Shown piece by piece: positions 7,937 through 15,603 of a stretch of DNA of 64,000 bases (within the stretch, counting starts at the first letter, position 1; every line of letters starts with the position of its first letter). This DNA comes from Schlesneria paludicola DSM 18645. Its GTDB lineage: Bacteria > Planctomycetota > Planctomycetia > Planctomycetales > Planctomycetaceae. Below the pieces are notes generated by a model. That model made no database searches and was not told the DNA's origin. It saw nothing but the letters and a program-made list of their open reading frames with translations. Location: assembly GCA_945869955.1 (NCBI GenBank), contig CAMBQP010000002.1, positions 1-64,000 of the forward strand. The letters run 5' to 3'. Position numbers and translations under genes: made by a program.

Positions 7937-9781
7937 ATGCGTCCGTTCATAATGTGCATTGGGATCGTTTCGATTTTCCTCGCCTCGTTTGCGTCCGCCC
8001 ACTTCGCCGCCGACGAGCCGAAAGCCCCAGCCCCAGCTACAGCCCCAGCTACGGTCAAGGGACTGTGGGCTGACTTTGATCCCAGGCAAGAGCCCCTCGA
8101 CACCAAGGTCGTTCGGGAGTGGGAGCAGGGCGGGATCGTTTATCGCGACCTTACCTTCCACATCGGCACGTTCAGGGAAAAACCGGCACGCATGGCGGCG
8201 TTCTTCGGCTTCCCAAAGGGAGCCAAGAAGTTGCCGAGCCTGCTGCATCTCCACGGCGGAGGTCAGCGAGCCGTTCTGCACGAGGTCGAGTTCTATGCCA
8301 AGCGTGGCTACGCTTGCCTGTCGATCAATTGGGGCGGTCGTGAAATGGAGAACGGCAAAGCAGGGGATCCCAACACCAATTGGGGAGCGATCGATCCCAC
8401 GCAGAAGAACGTGCCGGGTTACTTCAACCTCAAGCCCGGCGAACAGTACCTTGATCCGTTCGAGTCTCCCCGGAACAACAACTGGTACTGGCTCACGCTG
8501 GGGGCCCGACGTGGCCTGACGTTTCTGGAGCAACAGCCGGAAGTTGATGCCGACCGCCTGGGGGTTTACGGTCACTCGATGGGGGGCAATCTGACGGTCT
8601 ATGTTGCTGGCAGCGACGATCGGGTGAAGACCGCGGCACCGTCCGTGGGTGGGTCAGGTTTCCGCACCGAACCGTGGCCGTTGTTGCCACAGGTGACGCT
8701 GGAGCGGCCGAACGGTGACGTGAAACTGTTCAAGGCGACCATCGGCTTCGAGTCATATGCTCCGCACATCAAAGCCCCGCTGCTCTGGCTGGGATCGACC
8801 AACGATTTCCACGGGATCATGGACGACACCTACCGCACCAGCGAGTTGATCCCGCATCAAAACGTTCGGTTCTCGTTCACCCCGCACATGAACCATCGGT
8901 TCACACCGGATTTCGCCGTAACGAGGCCCCTCTGGTTTGACCAATACCTCAAGGGGAGTTTTCGCTTTCCGCAGACTCCAGACTCGAAGCTGATTCTTAA
9001 CACGGAAGACCATGTTCCCGAATTGCAGGTCACGCCCGATTCGTCGCAGCCGGTGGCCGATGTTCACATCTATTATGCTGTCGATCCCGATGCGCGAGCG
9101 AGATTCTGGCGGTCCGCCGAGGCGAGGAAGTCCGGTGATACCTGGACGGCCAAGCTGCCGATCCTGGCCATCGATCGACCTCTTTTTGCCTTCGCCAACG
9201 TCACTTATCCTCTGAAGAAGGCCGAGTCGGAACCTTATGCCCGACCGACCGAACAGTATGCAATCAGTTCCCTGCTGCGCATGGCGATCCCGGAAGACCT
9301 TCAGCGCAATGATGTGAAAGCGACGGATTCACCCGACCTGCTGATCGACGATTTCGCGCACGGCTGGCGTGATTGGTATCAGTTGGAGGCGGCCAATCCG
9401 CATCATTGGGAATTCTCGACCCGCAAACTTGCCGATCCCAAGTGGCAGGGGCCTATGGGGCAGAAGCTCATGCTCGACATCGAGGCCGAGGAACCGAATG
9501 ATCTGGTGATCGTGCTGACGGAAAACTTTTTCCGGTCCTACCGTGGCAAGTCGCAAGAGTTCGTGGCCGTTGTGAGACTCAACGGTGGCAAGGAGACACA
9601 AACCGTGTCGCTGGCGCCCAAGGATTTCAAGACCAACGACGGCGAGGCTCTGTCGTCATGGACGAACATCGATCTTCTCAGTTTGAGGGCATACTACGAG
9701 AAGGATGGCAAATTGCTCGGCAGCAAAAGTTGGGCGGGGGGCCAGCCGAAGTTTAGGAAACTGTGGTGGCAAGGAAGCTGA
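7937..9781 (+). CDS. Secreted alpha/beta-hydrolase (acetyl xylan esterase / dienelactone hydrolase-like)
   Basis: The 614-residue protein has a signal peptide (hydrophobic residues 5-23). A Pro/Ala-rich linker leads into an alpha/beta-hydrolase domain of the acetyl xylan esterase type. The oxyanion-side motif HLHGGGQRA lies near residue 105 and the nucleophile elbow GHSMGG places Ser214. An Asp in WLGSTNDFHG (~290) and a His in PHMNHRFTPD (~318) complete the likely triad. The C-terminal half (about 350-614) is an added beta-rich domain with no family I can name. It is predicted to deacylate carbohydrate esters in the periplasm, which fits the neighbouring sulfatases on the opposite strand. 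An AGGAAG Shine-Dalgarno lies somewhat far (about 13 bases) upstream of the ATG. Fold certain, substrate inferred. Confidence 0.88.
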   Translation: MRPFIMCIGIVSIFLASFASAHFAADEPKAPAPATAPATVKGLWADFDPRQEPLDTKVVREWEQGGIVYRDLTFHIGTFREKPARMAAFFGFPKGAKKLPSLLHLHGGGQRAVLHEVEFYAKRGYACLSINWGGREMENGKAGDPNTNWGAIDPTQKNVPGYFNLKPGEQYLDPFESPRNNNWYWLTLGARRGLTFLEQQPEVDADRLGVYGHSMGGNLTVYVAGSDDRVKTAAPSVGGSGFRTEPWPLLPQVTLERPNGDVKLFKATIGFESYAPHIKAPLLWLGSTNDFHGIMDDTYRTSELIPHQNVRFSFTPHMNHRFTPDFAVTRPLWFDQYLKGSFRFPQTPDSKLILNTEDHVPELQVTPDSSQPVADVHIYYAVDPDARARFWRSAEARKSGDTWTAKLPILAIDRPLFAFANVTYPLKKAESEPYARPTEQYAISSLLRMAIPEDLQRNDVKATDSPDLLIDDFAHGWRDWYQLEAANPHHWEFSTRKLADPKWQGPMGQKLMLDIEAEEPNDLVIVLTENFFRSYRGKSQEFVAVVRLNGGKETQTVSLAPKDFKTNDGEALSSWTNIDLLSLRAYYEKDGKLLGSKSWAGGQPKFRKLWWQGS

Positions 9782-10130
9782 ATTCGCATGAGCGATCAAA
9801 ATTTTTGTAGGTCAACTTTTCAGCCCTTCACATACAGGCTAAAGCGACCGACACGCCCCCCCTGCGGTAAAGATGAAGCGAGATGCCCGGTTGCTGCAAC
9901 GACGAGTCCGCCTCGAAACGATGAGACCAGCCCAGTCAGTACGGGGACGAACGAGCGAGTTGCGATTGCGATTCAGGTATGGCGCAACTGGATTCGCATT
10001 GAGATTCGCGTCCGGCCATCCGACAGACGAGGGTTTTCCTGTGAGGAATGGAGTTCTCATCAAACTCTCGGATATGATTGTGCGAGCGATCAAAACTTTG
10101 AATCCTCGGTGAAATACAGGAAGATTCCGT
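9782..10130. other. Intergenic region upstream of the ATPase/NACHT module
   Basis: This 349-base spacer has no convincing gene; the ORF running through it and into the next gene has no protein character. A 12-base direct repeat gagcgatcaaaa occurs at 9790-9801 and 10084-10095, near both ends of the spacer. It presumably contains the promoter of the module. Confidence 0.5.
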
Positions 10131-11528
10131 ATGTCCACATTTCGGAAAGCATCAACCCTGCAGGAAGTGGCTGGGGAGACCGAAGTCCAACCTCTGAAAC
10201 AAGGGGACGTGCGTTATGTGGATCTTTCGGCTGGCCGCGATACGCGCGACCTAAGTCGATTGCGGCTTAAGCTGGAGGACTGTGTCAAAAGAGGAGACTT
10301 CGCCAAGATCGCGTTCACTGGTCATCGTGGTTGTGGGAAATCCACCGAACTTTACCGGATGGAGCACGCGCTGGCCCAAGAATTTTATTCCGTACATTTG
10401 TTTGTTGACGACAGTCTCTTGCACGCCATGGAGTATCCGGATCTGTTTCTCTGGATTGTCGAATCGGTGGCCAAACGTTTTTATGAAGCGTCCATTCCCG
10501 TCGATGATTCCGTCATCGACCGCGTCAGAGCTTGGTTCGAGCAAAAGGTTCAAATCACGGATGATGTTTCAAAAGCGGAAATGAAATTGGAAGCGGGCGT
10601 CGAGTCCAAAGCGGGTCTCTTCGGCCTTTTGTCATTGACTGCAAAATTAAAATCCTCGTTCATGGGAAGCACCGAGCGGCGGACAGAGATTCGTCGGTCA
10701 CTCAAAAATTATGCCAACGACTTGATCGATCGTATGAACGAGTTGTTTGACGCCGCACGGGCTGGACTGAAATCCGTAGGTAAGCCGGTCGAATTGCTGC
10801 TCGTGATCGATAACCTGGATCGATTATTGCCACAGGTTGGTCGAGAATTGTTCCTGGAAAACGGCGAACTCTTGAAACGGCCAAAAGTTCACCTGATTTA
10901 CACCGTCCCGCTGCCGATGATTCTCGCACCGAGCAGTATTAACAACACTTTTGACACCTTTACGCTCCCGATGGTCAAGTTGCAGTATCCCGACGGCAGG
11001 CGTTTCGACAAGGGGCGTGATGTGCTGAAAAAGTTGTTGTCCGCCCGATTGGAACTCGACTCGATTTTCAAAAGCCCTGCGGTCATCACCGAACTGATTC
11101 GCATGTCAGGAGGTTCGGTGCGTGATCTGATGCGACTGCTGAGCTATGCCCAGACCGATGCCCGCGTCGATTACAAAGCGATGATTGATCTGCCGAGTGT
11201 CAGAAGCGCGGTGAAAAAGACGCGAATTGATTATGAAAGGATGCTGTTTCCGGTTGAGGTCTACTTCCCCATGCTGTGCAGGGTGCATCAAACCAAGCAG
11301 GATCCCATGCGACCCGGTGAAAAAATTGACCGCACCAGCGTACAAAGCGCACGAGAATTCTTCAGTGATCTGCTCTTCAACGGGTCGGTTCTCGAATACA
11401 ATGGCGAGAAATGCTGGTATGACGTACATCCGATCGTACAATTGATCGATGCGTTTCAGGAAACTCTGAAGAAGCTCTCAAATGACGCAGCGGAAACCGC
11501 AGAAGACCCCCAGTCCGCCGCAGGATGA
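10131..11528 (+). CDS. P-loop ATPase partner of the NACHT protein
   Basis: The 465-residue cytoplasmic ATPase has Walker A GHRGCGKS at residues 64-71 and Walker B LLLVIDNLDRL at about 222-232. A sensor-like IYTVP strand and a conserved GGSVRDLMRLL helix follow, resembling the KAP/AAA_16-type ORC-like ATPases used in conflict systems. The opening (STLQEV...DVRYVDLSAGR) resembles, from memory, ATP-binding proteins encoded next to NACHT/TPR genes in cyanobacteria and planctomycetes. The start is supported by AGGAAG eight bases upstream. The 3' end overlaps the NACHT gene by 47 bases in another frame, so the two are translationally coupled and likely act together. It has no transmembrane segment and no obvious effector domain. 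Role inferred: regulatory or signalling NTPase of a two-component STAND module. Confidence 0.85.
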   Translation: MSTFRKASTLQEVAGETEVQPLKQGDVRYVDLSAGRDTRDLSRLRLKLEDCVKRGDFAKIAFTGHRGCGKSTELYRMEHALAQEFYSVHLFVDDSLLHAMEYPDLFLWIVESVAKRFYEASIPVDDSVIDRVRAWFEQKVQITDDVSKAEMKLEAGVESKAGLFGLLSLTAKLKSSFMGSTERRTEIRRSLKNYANDLIDRMNELFDAARAGLKSVGKPVELLLVIDNLDRLLPQVGRELFLENGELLKRPKVHLIYTVPLPMILAPSSINNTFDTFTLPMVKLQYPDGRRFDKGRDVLKKLLSARLELDSIFKSPAVITELIRMSGGSVRDLMRLLSYAQTDARVDYKAMIDLPSVRSAVKKTRIDYERMLFPVEVYFPMLCRVHQTKQDPMRPGEKIDRTSVQSAREFFSDLLFNGSVLEYNGEKCWYDVHPIVQLIDAFQETLKKLSNDAAETAEDPQSAAG

Positions 11529-14292
11529 CCGCGACCGTAGTCGACGCGGGTTGACTTTCTTCCTGGCGGATTCGGTTGGCTTTCGGCTTGGCTTGGCCAC
11601 CTATGATGTCCCCTCCACGCGAACGCAAGAATTATCCCTGGCCGTCACCGCGGCGGCGAAGGACAAGATTCACCTGACGGTCCTGAATCTGGCTGATCAT
11701 TCGCTGGATGTGAATCTCTTGCAACAACTGGAAGCTCATCTTCAGACGATCCCTACCGAGCCAGGCTGTCAACGAGCGATTGCCGTGACCGGTATCGAGG
11801 CTGTGATGGAGGCGGGATCGCGACTTGATCCGCCTGACCGGTTTGCGATTTTGCATCGAACCAACCTGCAGCGGGACGCCTTCGTCAGTCGCGCCCCTGT
11901 TCCTGTGGTCCTGTGGATCAATCGACCAAGCCTGTCAGCACTGGCGCATGAAGCCCCCGACTTTTGGCATTGGCGAACGGGAAGTTTCGAATTTTTCTCG
12001 AATGGCGAAGATCTTGAATCGGTTCTGGCGACGACCGTCGCCCCGGCGCTGGCCCGATTTCTGATGTGTCACTACCTGCAACTTCCGGCGATCCCCTTTG
12101 GCGGATTGTCCGAGCTTGCTGCGCACACGGTCCAGAGCCCCTTTCTTTTGCGCGAAGCGGTCAGGGAATTCGAAAGCCTCGGCGAGAAAATTGCCGCACG
12201 GCTGACTTCGGTCTTTACAGCAGAGGCTTTGGATGAATCCGGTCGCAATGAGGTGGCCAGAATACTGGGACATACGCTGAACCATCCGGTTCAGTTCCCA
12301 AACCAAACGGGACACGACCTGAACCCGACCCAGCTTGCGGATCAGTTTCGTCGGGTGGCTCTTCCCGAACAGGCCCCTCTTTCGAGCGAACAGCAACGAA
12401 TGTTCGATCGTGCGCTCGATCAGGTTGTTCGCTACCTGGTCAACCTGGCTTCGGCACTACCAAAATTCCAATCGGCCGTGGCAAAAGAGAGTCTCGAACG
12501 ACTGAGTCGGATTGGTAATGACCTCGACCAAACACTGAATGCGGTGGAATGGATTGAACGGATCGTCGTTGCCGATTCTCGCCGCTTGGCGACTCGATAC
12601 GAAGCGGATTACCGCCAGGGGGTAATCCGGAACCTTGATTATCTTGAACTTTTCGGGGCGGATATTCCCCCTGAAGCGAGTCGGCACGCCTTATCGGTGG
12701 CTTACGTCTCACTGAATCTGCAAGACGAGGATCTGCAAGACGAGGATCTGCGAAACGAAAAAACCGCAAACTTGGTGGGTGTTTCACTCCCTGTCGAGAG
12801 GGTCTTGGAACAGCTTTCCCCCGTTTCGGGTCGGTTGCTGATCCGGGGCGAGGCAGGAAGTGGGAAAAGTACCTTGTTTCGCTGGATCGCGATTCAGGCC
12901 GCTTATGGCGGGGTGATTTCGCAATCGGGAGGAGGGCTTTACGTCCTGAAACAACCAGGGATTCCCGCGACCGAAGAGACTCGATACCCGCATGCTCTCC
13001 ATCGGCAAATTTTGGAAAAACACTGGTCTCTGCGGATTCCGTTTCTGATTCGGCTGCGAGAATTCACCGAAGGGACGTTTCCCGAGCCTCAACAATTTCC
13101 TGAACAGGTTGTTCGCCAGATCGGGCCCCCCCTCGACGAGGGGATCGTGGATATTCTTCAAGAGGGGCGAGCGATCATTCTGCTTGACGGAATTGACGAA
13201 ATTCCCCGTGCGCATCGCGCGGCGATGAAAACCTGGTTGACCTCGTTCACGGTCTTGTATCCCCATAATGACTATCTGGTCAGCACGCGGCCACAGGCGG
13301 TAGGCCTTGGTTGGCTGGCGGATCTGGGATTTCGCGAAGCAACGGTCAATCCGATGAGTAACGAAGATCAGTCCCAGCTGATTGACAAGTGGCATCAGGC
13401 GGTCGGTGAAGAGCTGAAGCGACGGGGTGACCATGATCCCCGTCTGGCAGGTATGGCCGAGCGATTGAAAGCCAAGTTGCACGAACACCCTTCGATCAAT
13501 CGATTAGCGCGATACCCACTGCTGGCATCCATGATCTGTGCATTTCATCGACGCAATCACGAGCATCTTCCCCCCAGCGAGATCGAGTTAACCGAGCGAC
13601 TCTGCTTCATGCTGCTTGATGACCGCGACCGCTTGAGTGGCCTGTGGGACGAGTCTTTCCCGACCCCCTATTCCAAACTCGAATATCGTCATAAAAAGCT
13701 GATCGTGCAGGACTTGGCTTATGATATGATGGTACATCGGCAGACTTCCTCGTTGACGCGTAACGAGGCCTTGAAAATGGTCGAAGAGCGGCTGGCCCGT
13801 TTGGGAAAATCTGCCGACCCGGAACTGATCATGACCGGCCTGATTGAACGAAGCGGGATGCTGCGTGAACCCTCGCCCGGACGAGTCGATTTTCTGCATA
13901 ACACCTTCAAGGAATATCTCACCTCGTTACGGCTGGTTGCCGAGCAAAACGAGAATTTGCTTGCTAGCCATTGGAGCGACGCGGAATGGCGTCCAGTCAT
14001 CCTGTTCGCTGCCGCAACCGAAAAACAAGGGTTTGCAACGAATTTAATCCGGCTGATTCTGACGTTTAAAAATGACGATCTGAGCTTGGCGACGGAGTAC
14101 GACTCTGTTCGTTTTTCTGAATTACCACAGCATTTGCAGAATGGTTCGGTGACACTGAACGAAGCCCGGCAACGCCAACTGTTGGCACTTCGTTGTCGAT
14201 CCGTCGCTCTGGATCTGGATCCCGAGTTACAAACCCAACTCGACAAATTACAGGAGCACCTGTTTCCCCCCCCGAGATTTTGCCGAGGCTGA
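11482..14292 (+). CDS. NACHT-domain STAND NTPase (N-terminal part of a frameshifted NACHT-LRR protein)
   Basis: Residues 20-180 form an uncharacterised N-terminal domain ending in APDFWHWRTGSFEF (158-171). I recall that signature at the start of some bacterial TPR/NACHT proteins. Residues ~180-440 are a helical linker with a 15-base DNA tandem repeat (QDEDLQDEDL). The NACHT core follows: Walker A GEAGSGKST (456-464), IPFLIRLREF, Walker B IILLDGIDEI (565-574), YLVSTRP, YPLLASMICAFHRR and the C-terminal FLHNTFKEYL motif. Bacterial NACHT proteins include antiphage NLR-like sensors. The frame ends at 14292 just after a C8 run. Shifting by one base there leads directly into the LRR half, giving a continuous protein of about 1238 residues. 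So this ORF is a truncated or phase-variable product, or a sequencing error. Confidence 0.88.
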   Translation: MTQRKPQKTPSPPQDDRDRSRRGLTFFLADSVGFRLGLATYDVPSTRTQELSLAVTAAAKDKIHLTVLNLADHSLDVNLLQQLEAHLQTIPTEPGCQRAIAVTGIEAVMEAGSRLDPPDRFAILHRTNLQRDAFVSRAPVPVVLWINRPSLSALAHEAPDFWHWRTGSFEFFSNGEDLESVLATTVAPALARFLMCHYLQLPAIPFGGLSELAAHTVQSPFLLREAVREFESLGEKIAARLTSVFTAEALDESGRNEVARILGHTLNHPVQFPNQTGHDLNPTQLADQFRRVALPEQAPLSSEQQRMFDRALDQVVRYLVNLASALPKFQSAVAKESLERLSRIGNDLDQTLNAVEWIERIVVADSRRLATRYEADYRQGVIRNLDYLELFGADIPPEASRHALSVAYVSLNLQDEDLQDEDLRNEKTANLVGVSLPVERVLEQLSPVSGRLLIRGEAGSGKSTLFRWIAIQAAYGGVISQSGGGLYVLKQPGIPATEETRYPHALHRQILEKHWSLRIPFLIRLREFTEGTFPEPQQFPEQVVRQIGPPLDEGIVDILQEGRAIILLDGIDEIPRAHRAAMKTWLTSFTVLYPHNDYLVSTRPQAVGLGWLADLGFREATVNPMSNEDQSQLIDKWHQAVGEELKRRGDHDPRLAGMAERLKAKLHEHPSINRLARYPLLASMICAFHRRNHEHLPPSEIELTERLCFMLLDDRDRLSGLWDESFPTPYSKLEYRHKKLIVQDLAYDMMVHRQTSSLTRNEALKMVEERLARLGKSADPELIMTGLIERSGMLREPSPGRVDFLHNTFKEYLTSLRLVAEQNENLLASHWSDAEWRPVILFAAATEKQGFATNLIRLILTFKNDDLSLATEYDSVRFSELPQHLQNGSVTLNEARQRQLLALRCRSVALDLDPELQTQLDKLQEHLFPPPRFCRG
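12718..12755 (+). repeat. 15-bp tandem repeat within the NACHT gene
   Basis: Two and a half in-frame copies of ctgcaagacgaggat encode repeated LQDED units in the linker just before the NACHT core. The copy number is a multiple of three bases, so expansion would keep the frame. Confidence 0.7.
14266..14273 (+). other. C8 homopolymer at the NACHT/LRR frameshift point
   Basis: Eight consecutive C bases follow ctgttt. With seven C the reading would be L-F-P-P-R-D-F-A-E-A-E-A and run uninterrupted to the LRR stop at 15199. With eight, the NACHT frame terminates 19 bases after the run. This is the only base change needed to restore one large ORF. Confidence 0.85.
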
Positions 14293-14389
14293 GGCACTAG
14301 CCACTGCGGGAAATCTGGCTGTCGAATGGCTGAAATATCGACCGAATGACGCATTCTACGAAAGAGCTGCGTCTGTTCACGCCCTAAGG

Positions 14390-15199
14390 TTGATCGATAC
14401 ACCACTCGCACGGCAAGCGATCAACGATTATTTGCCGGATCAAAACGAGCAAGTCTTTTACGAGCTTGCGAAAGCCGTTGATGCTCTCGCAATACCAGCG
14501 GTGGTCGATTCGTTAGTGACGCCATGGCGTGCAGAGAATAGTGGCTGGTTTGAAACCCGTCTGTTAGCTCATAGTCTCGTCACAACAATCAACCACTTAG
14601 TCGCCACAAAAAGCATCACGCTACTCGACTTGTCTTGGACCAGAATCAATAACTTATCGACACTGTCTCGTTTTCCTCAACTCAAACATTTGAATATATC
14701 TCATACCGAAATCGCAGACATTTCGCCACTACAATATCTGAGGAATCTCGAAATACTGGATTTATCAGTCACATTCGTGGATAACTTGAAGCCGATTAGC
14801 GAATTGCGAAATCTGAAGTCTTTATTCTTATCGTCAATTCGTGCAATTCAAGGCGTCTCGAACATCGAATCATTGCAATTCATCGGACTGATAGCGGGGG
14901 GGAATATAATCTCTGGAGAGCCCCCAATCTTTACTTTTGAAATTTCTGATTGGTTCGCACCTTTATTCAGCTTTGTGCCACTGCCGCACTTGAAAAAAGT
15001 TTGGCTGAGATGGGGTTGGGGTCCAACAGGCGACAATCTTGCCTTCGAGCTCAGGGATGAAATCAACGAGTTTCACCGACTTCGCGAACAACAGAATCTT
15101 CCTCCGGTAGAAATCGTCTTTGATTTTCAAATCGACCGTCGCTTTTTTGGATTGGAGTGTGGCGAGTCGAGTACTGGGGCTGTCACGTTGCCGGATTAG
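14390..15199 (+). CDS. Leucine-rich-repeat C-terminal half of the NACHT protein (out of frame)
   Basis: This reading frame is open from the C8 run at 14266; the start given here is merely its first possible initiator (TTG). The segment begins with a helical stretch (AEALATAGNLAVEWLKYRPND...LIDTPLARQAINDYL) that continues the NACHT C-terminus. At least four leucine-rich repeats of 22-23 residues follow (LDLSWTRINNLSTL, LKHLNISHTEIADISPL, LEILDLSVTFVDNLKPI, LKSLFLSSI). LRRs in NLR-type proteins usually serve as the ligand-sensing part. This part of the gene is visibly more AT-rich than the NACHT part, suggesting different ancestry or faster exchange. No ribosome-binding site precedes the TTG, so independent translation is unlikely. 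Confidence 0.75.
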   Translation: MIDTPLARQAINDYLPDQNEQVFYELAKAVDALAIPAVVDSLVTPWRAENSGWFETRLLAHSLVTTINHLVATKSITLLDLSWTRINNLSTLSRFPQLKHLNISHTEIADISPLQYLRNLEILDLSVTFVDNLKPISELRNLKSLFLSSIRAIQGVSNIESLQFIGLIAGGNIISGEPPIFTFEISDWFAPLFSFVPLPHLKKVWLRWGWGPTGDNLAFELRDEINEFHRLREQQNLPPVEIVFDFQIDRRFFGLECGESSTGAVTLPD

Positions 15200-15603
15200 A
15201 AGTAACGGCCTCATTCGTGACACGAAGGGAGCCGTCTCTTTTTCTTGTCAGAAGAATGAATCCGAGATTGCTCGGTCTTGCCAACTCTGATCAGCGATTG
15301 GGCGGCACCTCGGCGATGGTGATGTTGGTCTGGTTTTTAGGCTAACCGCCGTCTGTTTTCTGGCCGTTCATTTGCCGCTGGCGACCTCGTCAAACACTCG
15401 TGGATCGACGACAGCCATGTCGCGAATTCTGGTCAATTTCGGTGAATCGTGCGTGGTCTGGTAAACTGCGGGCAACCGAGGGGACTCGAGGGAACACGGG
15501 GGTTTGCGTTGCGTTTCCTCAGTTGAAATTGCGATTCGTGGTGAAATTGGTTACGCTTAATGTGTGACTGTTGATTGATTGCTGACTTCGCGGAGAAGAT
15601 CCG
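15200..15603. other. Intergenic region, nothing recognised
   Basis: This 404-base spacer lies between the LRR stop and the DUF1501 gene, both on the plus strand. No ORF of protein character or clear terminator stem was seen. It probably contains the DUF1501 promoter. Confidence 0.5.

Noticed and set aside
9788-10270. 160-residue plus-strand ORF before the P-loop ATPase
   Set aside because: It overlaps the well-supported ATPase start by 140 bases in another frame and has no protein character.
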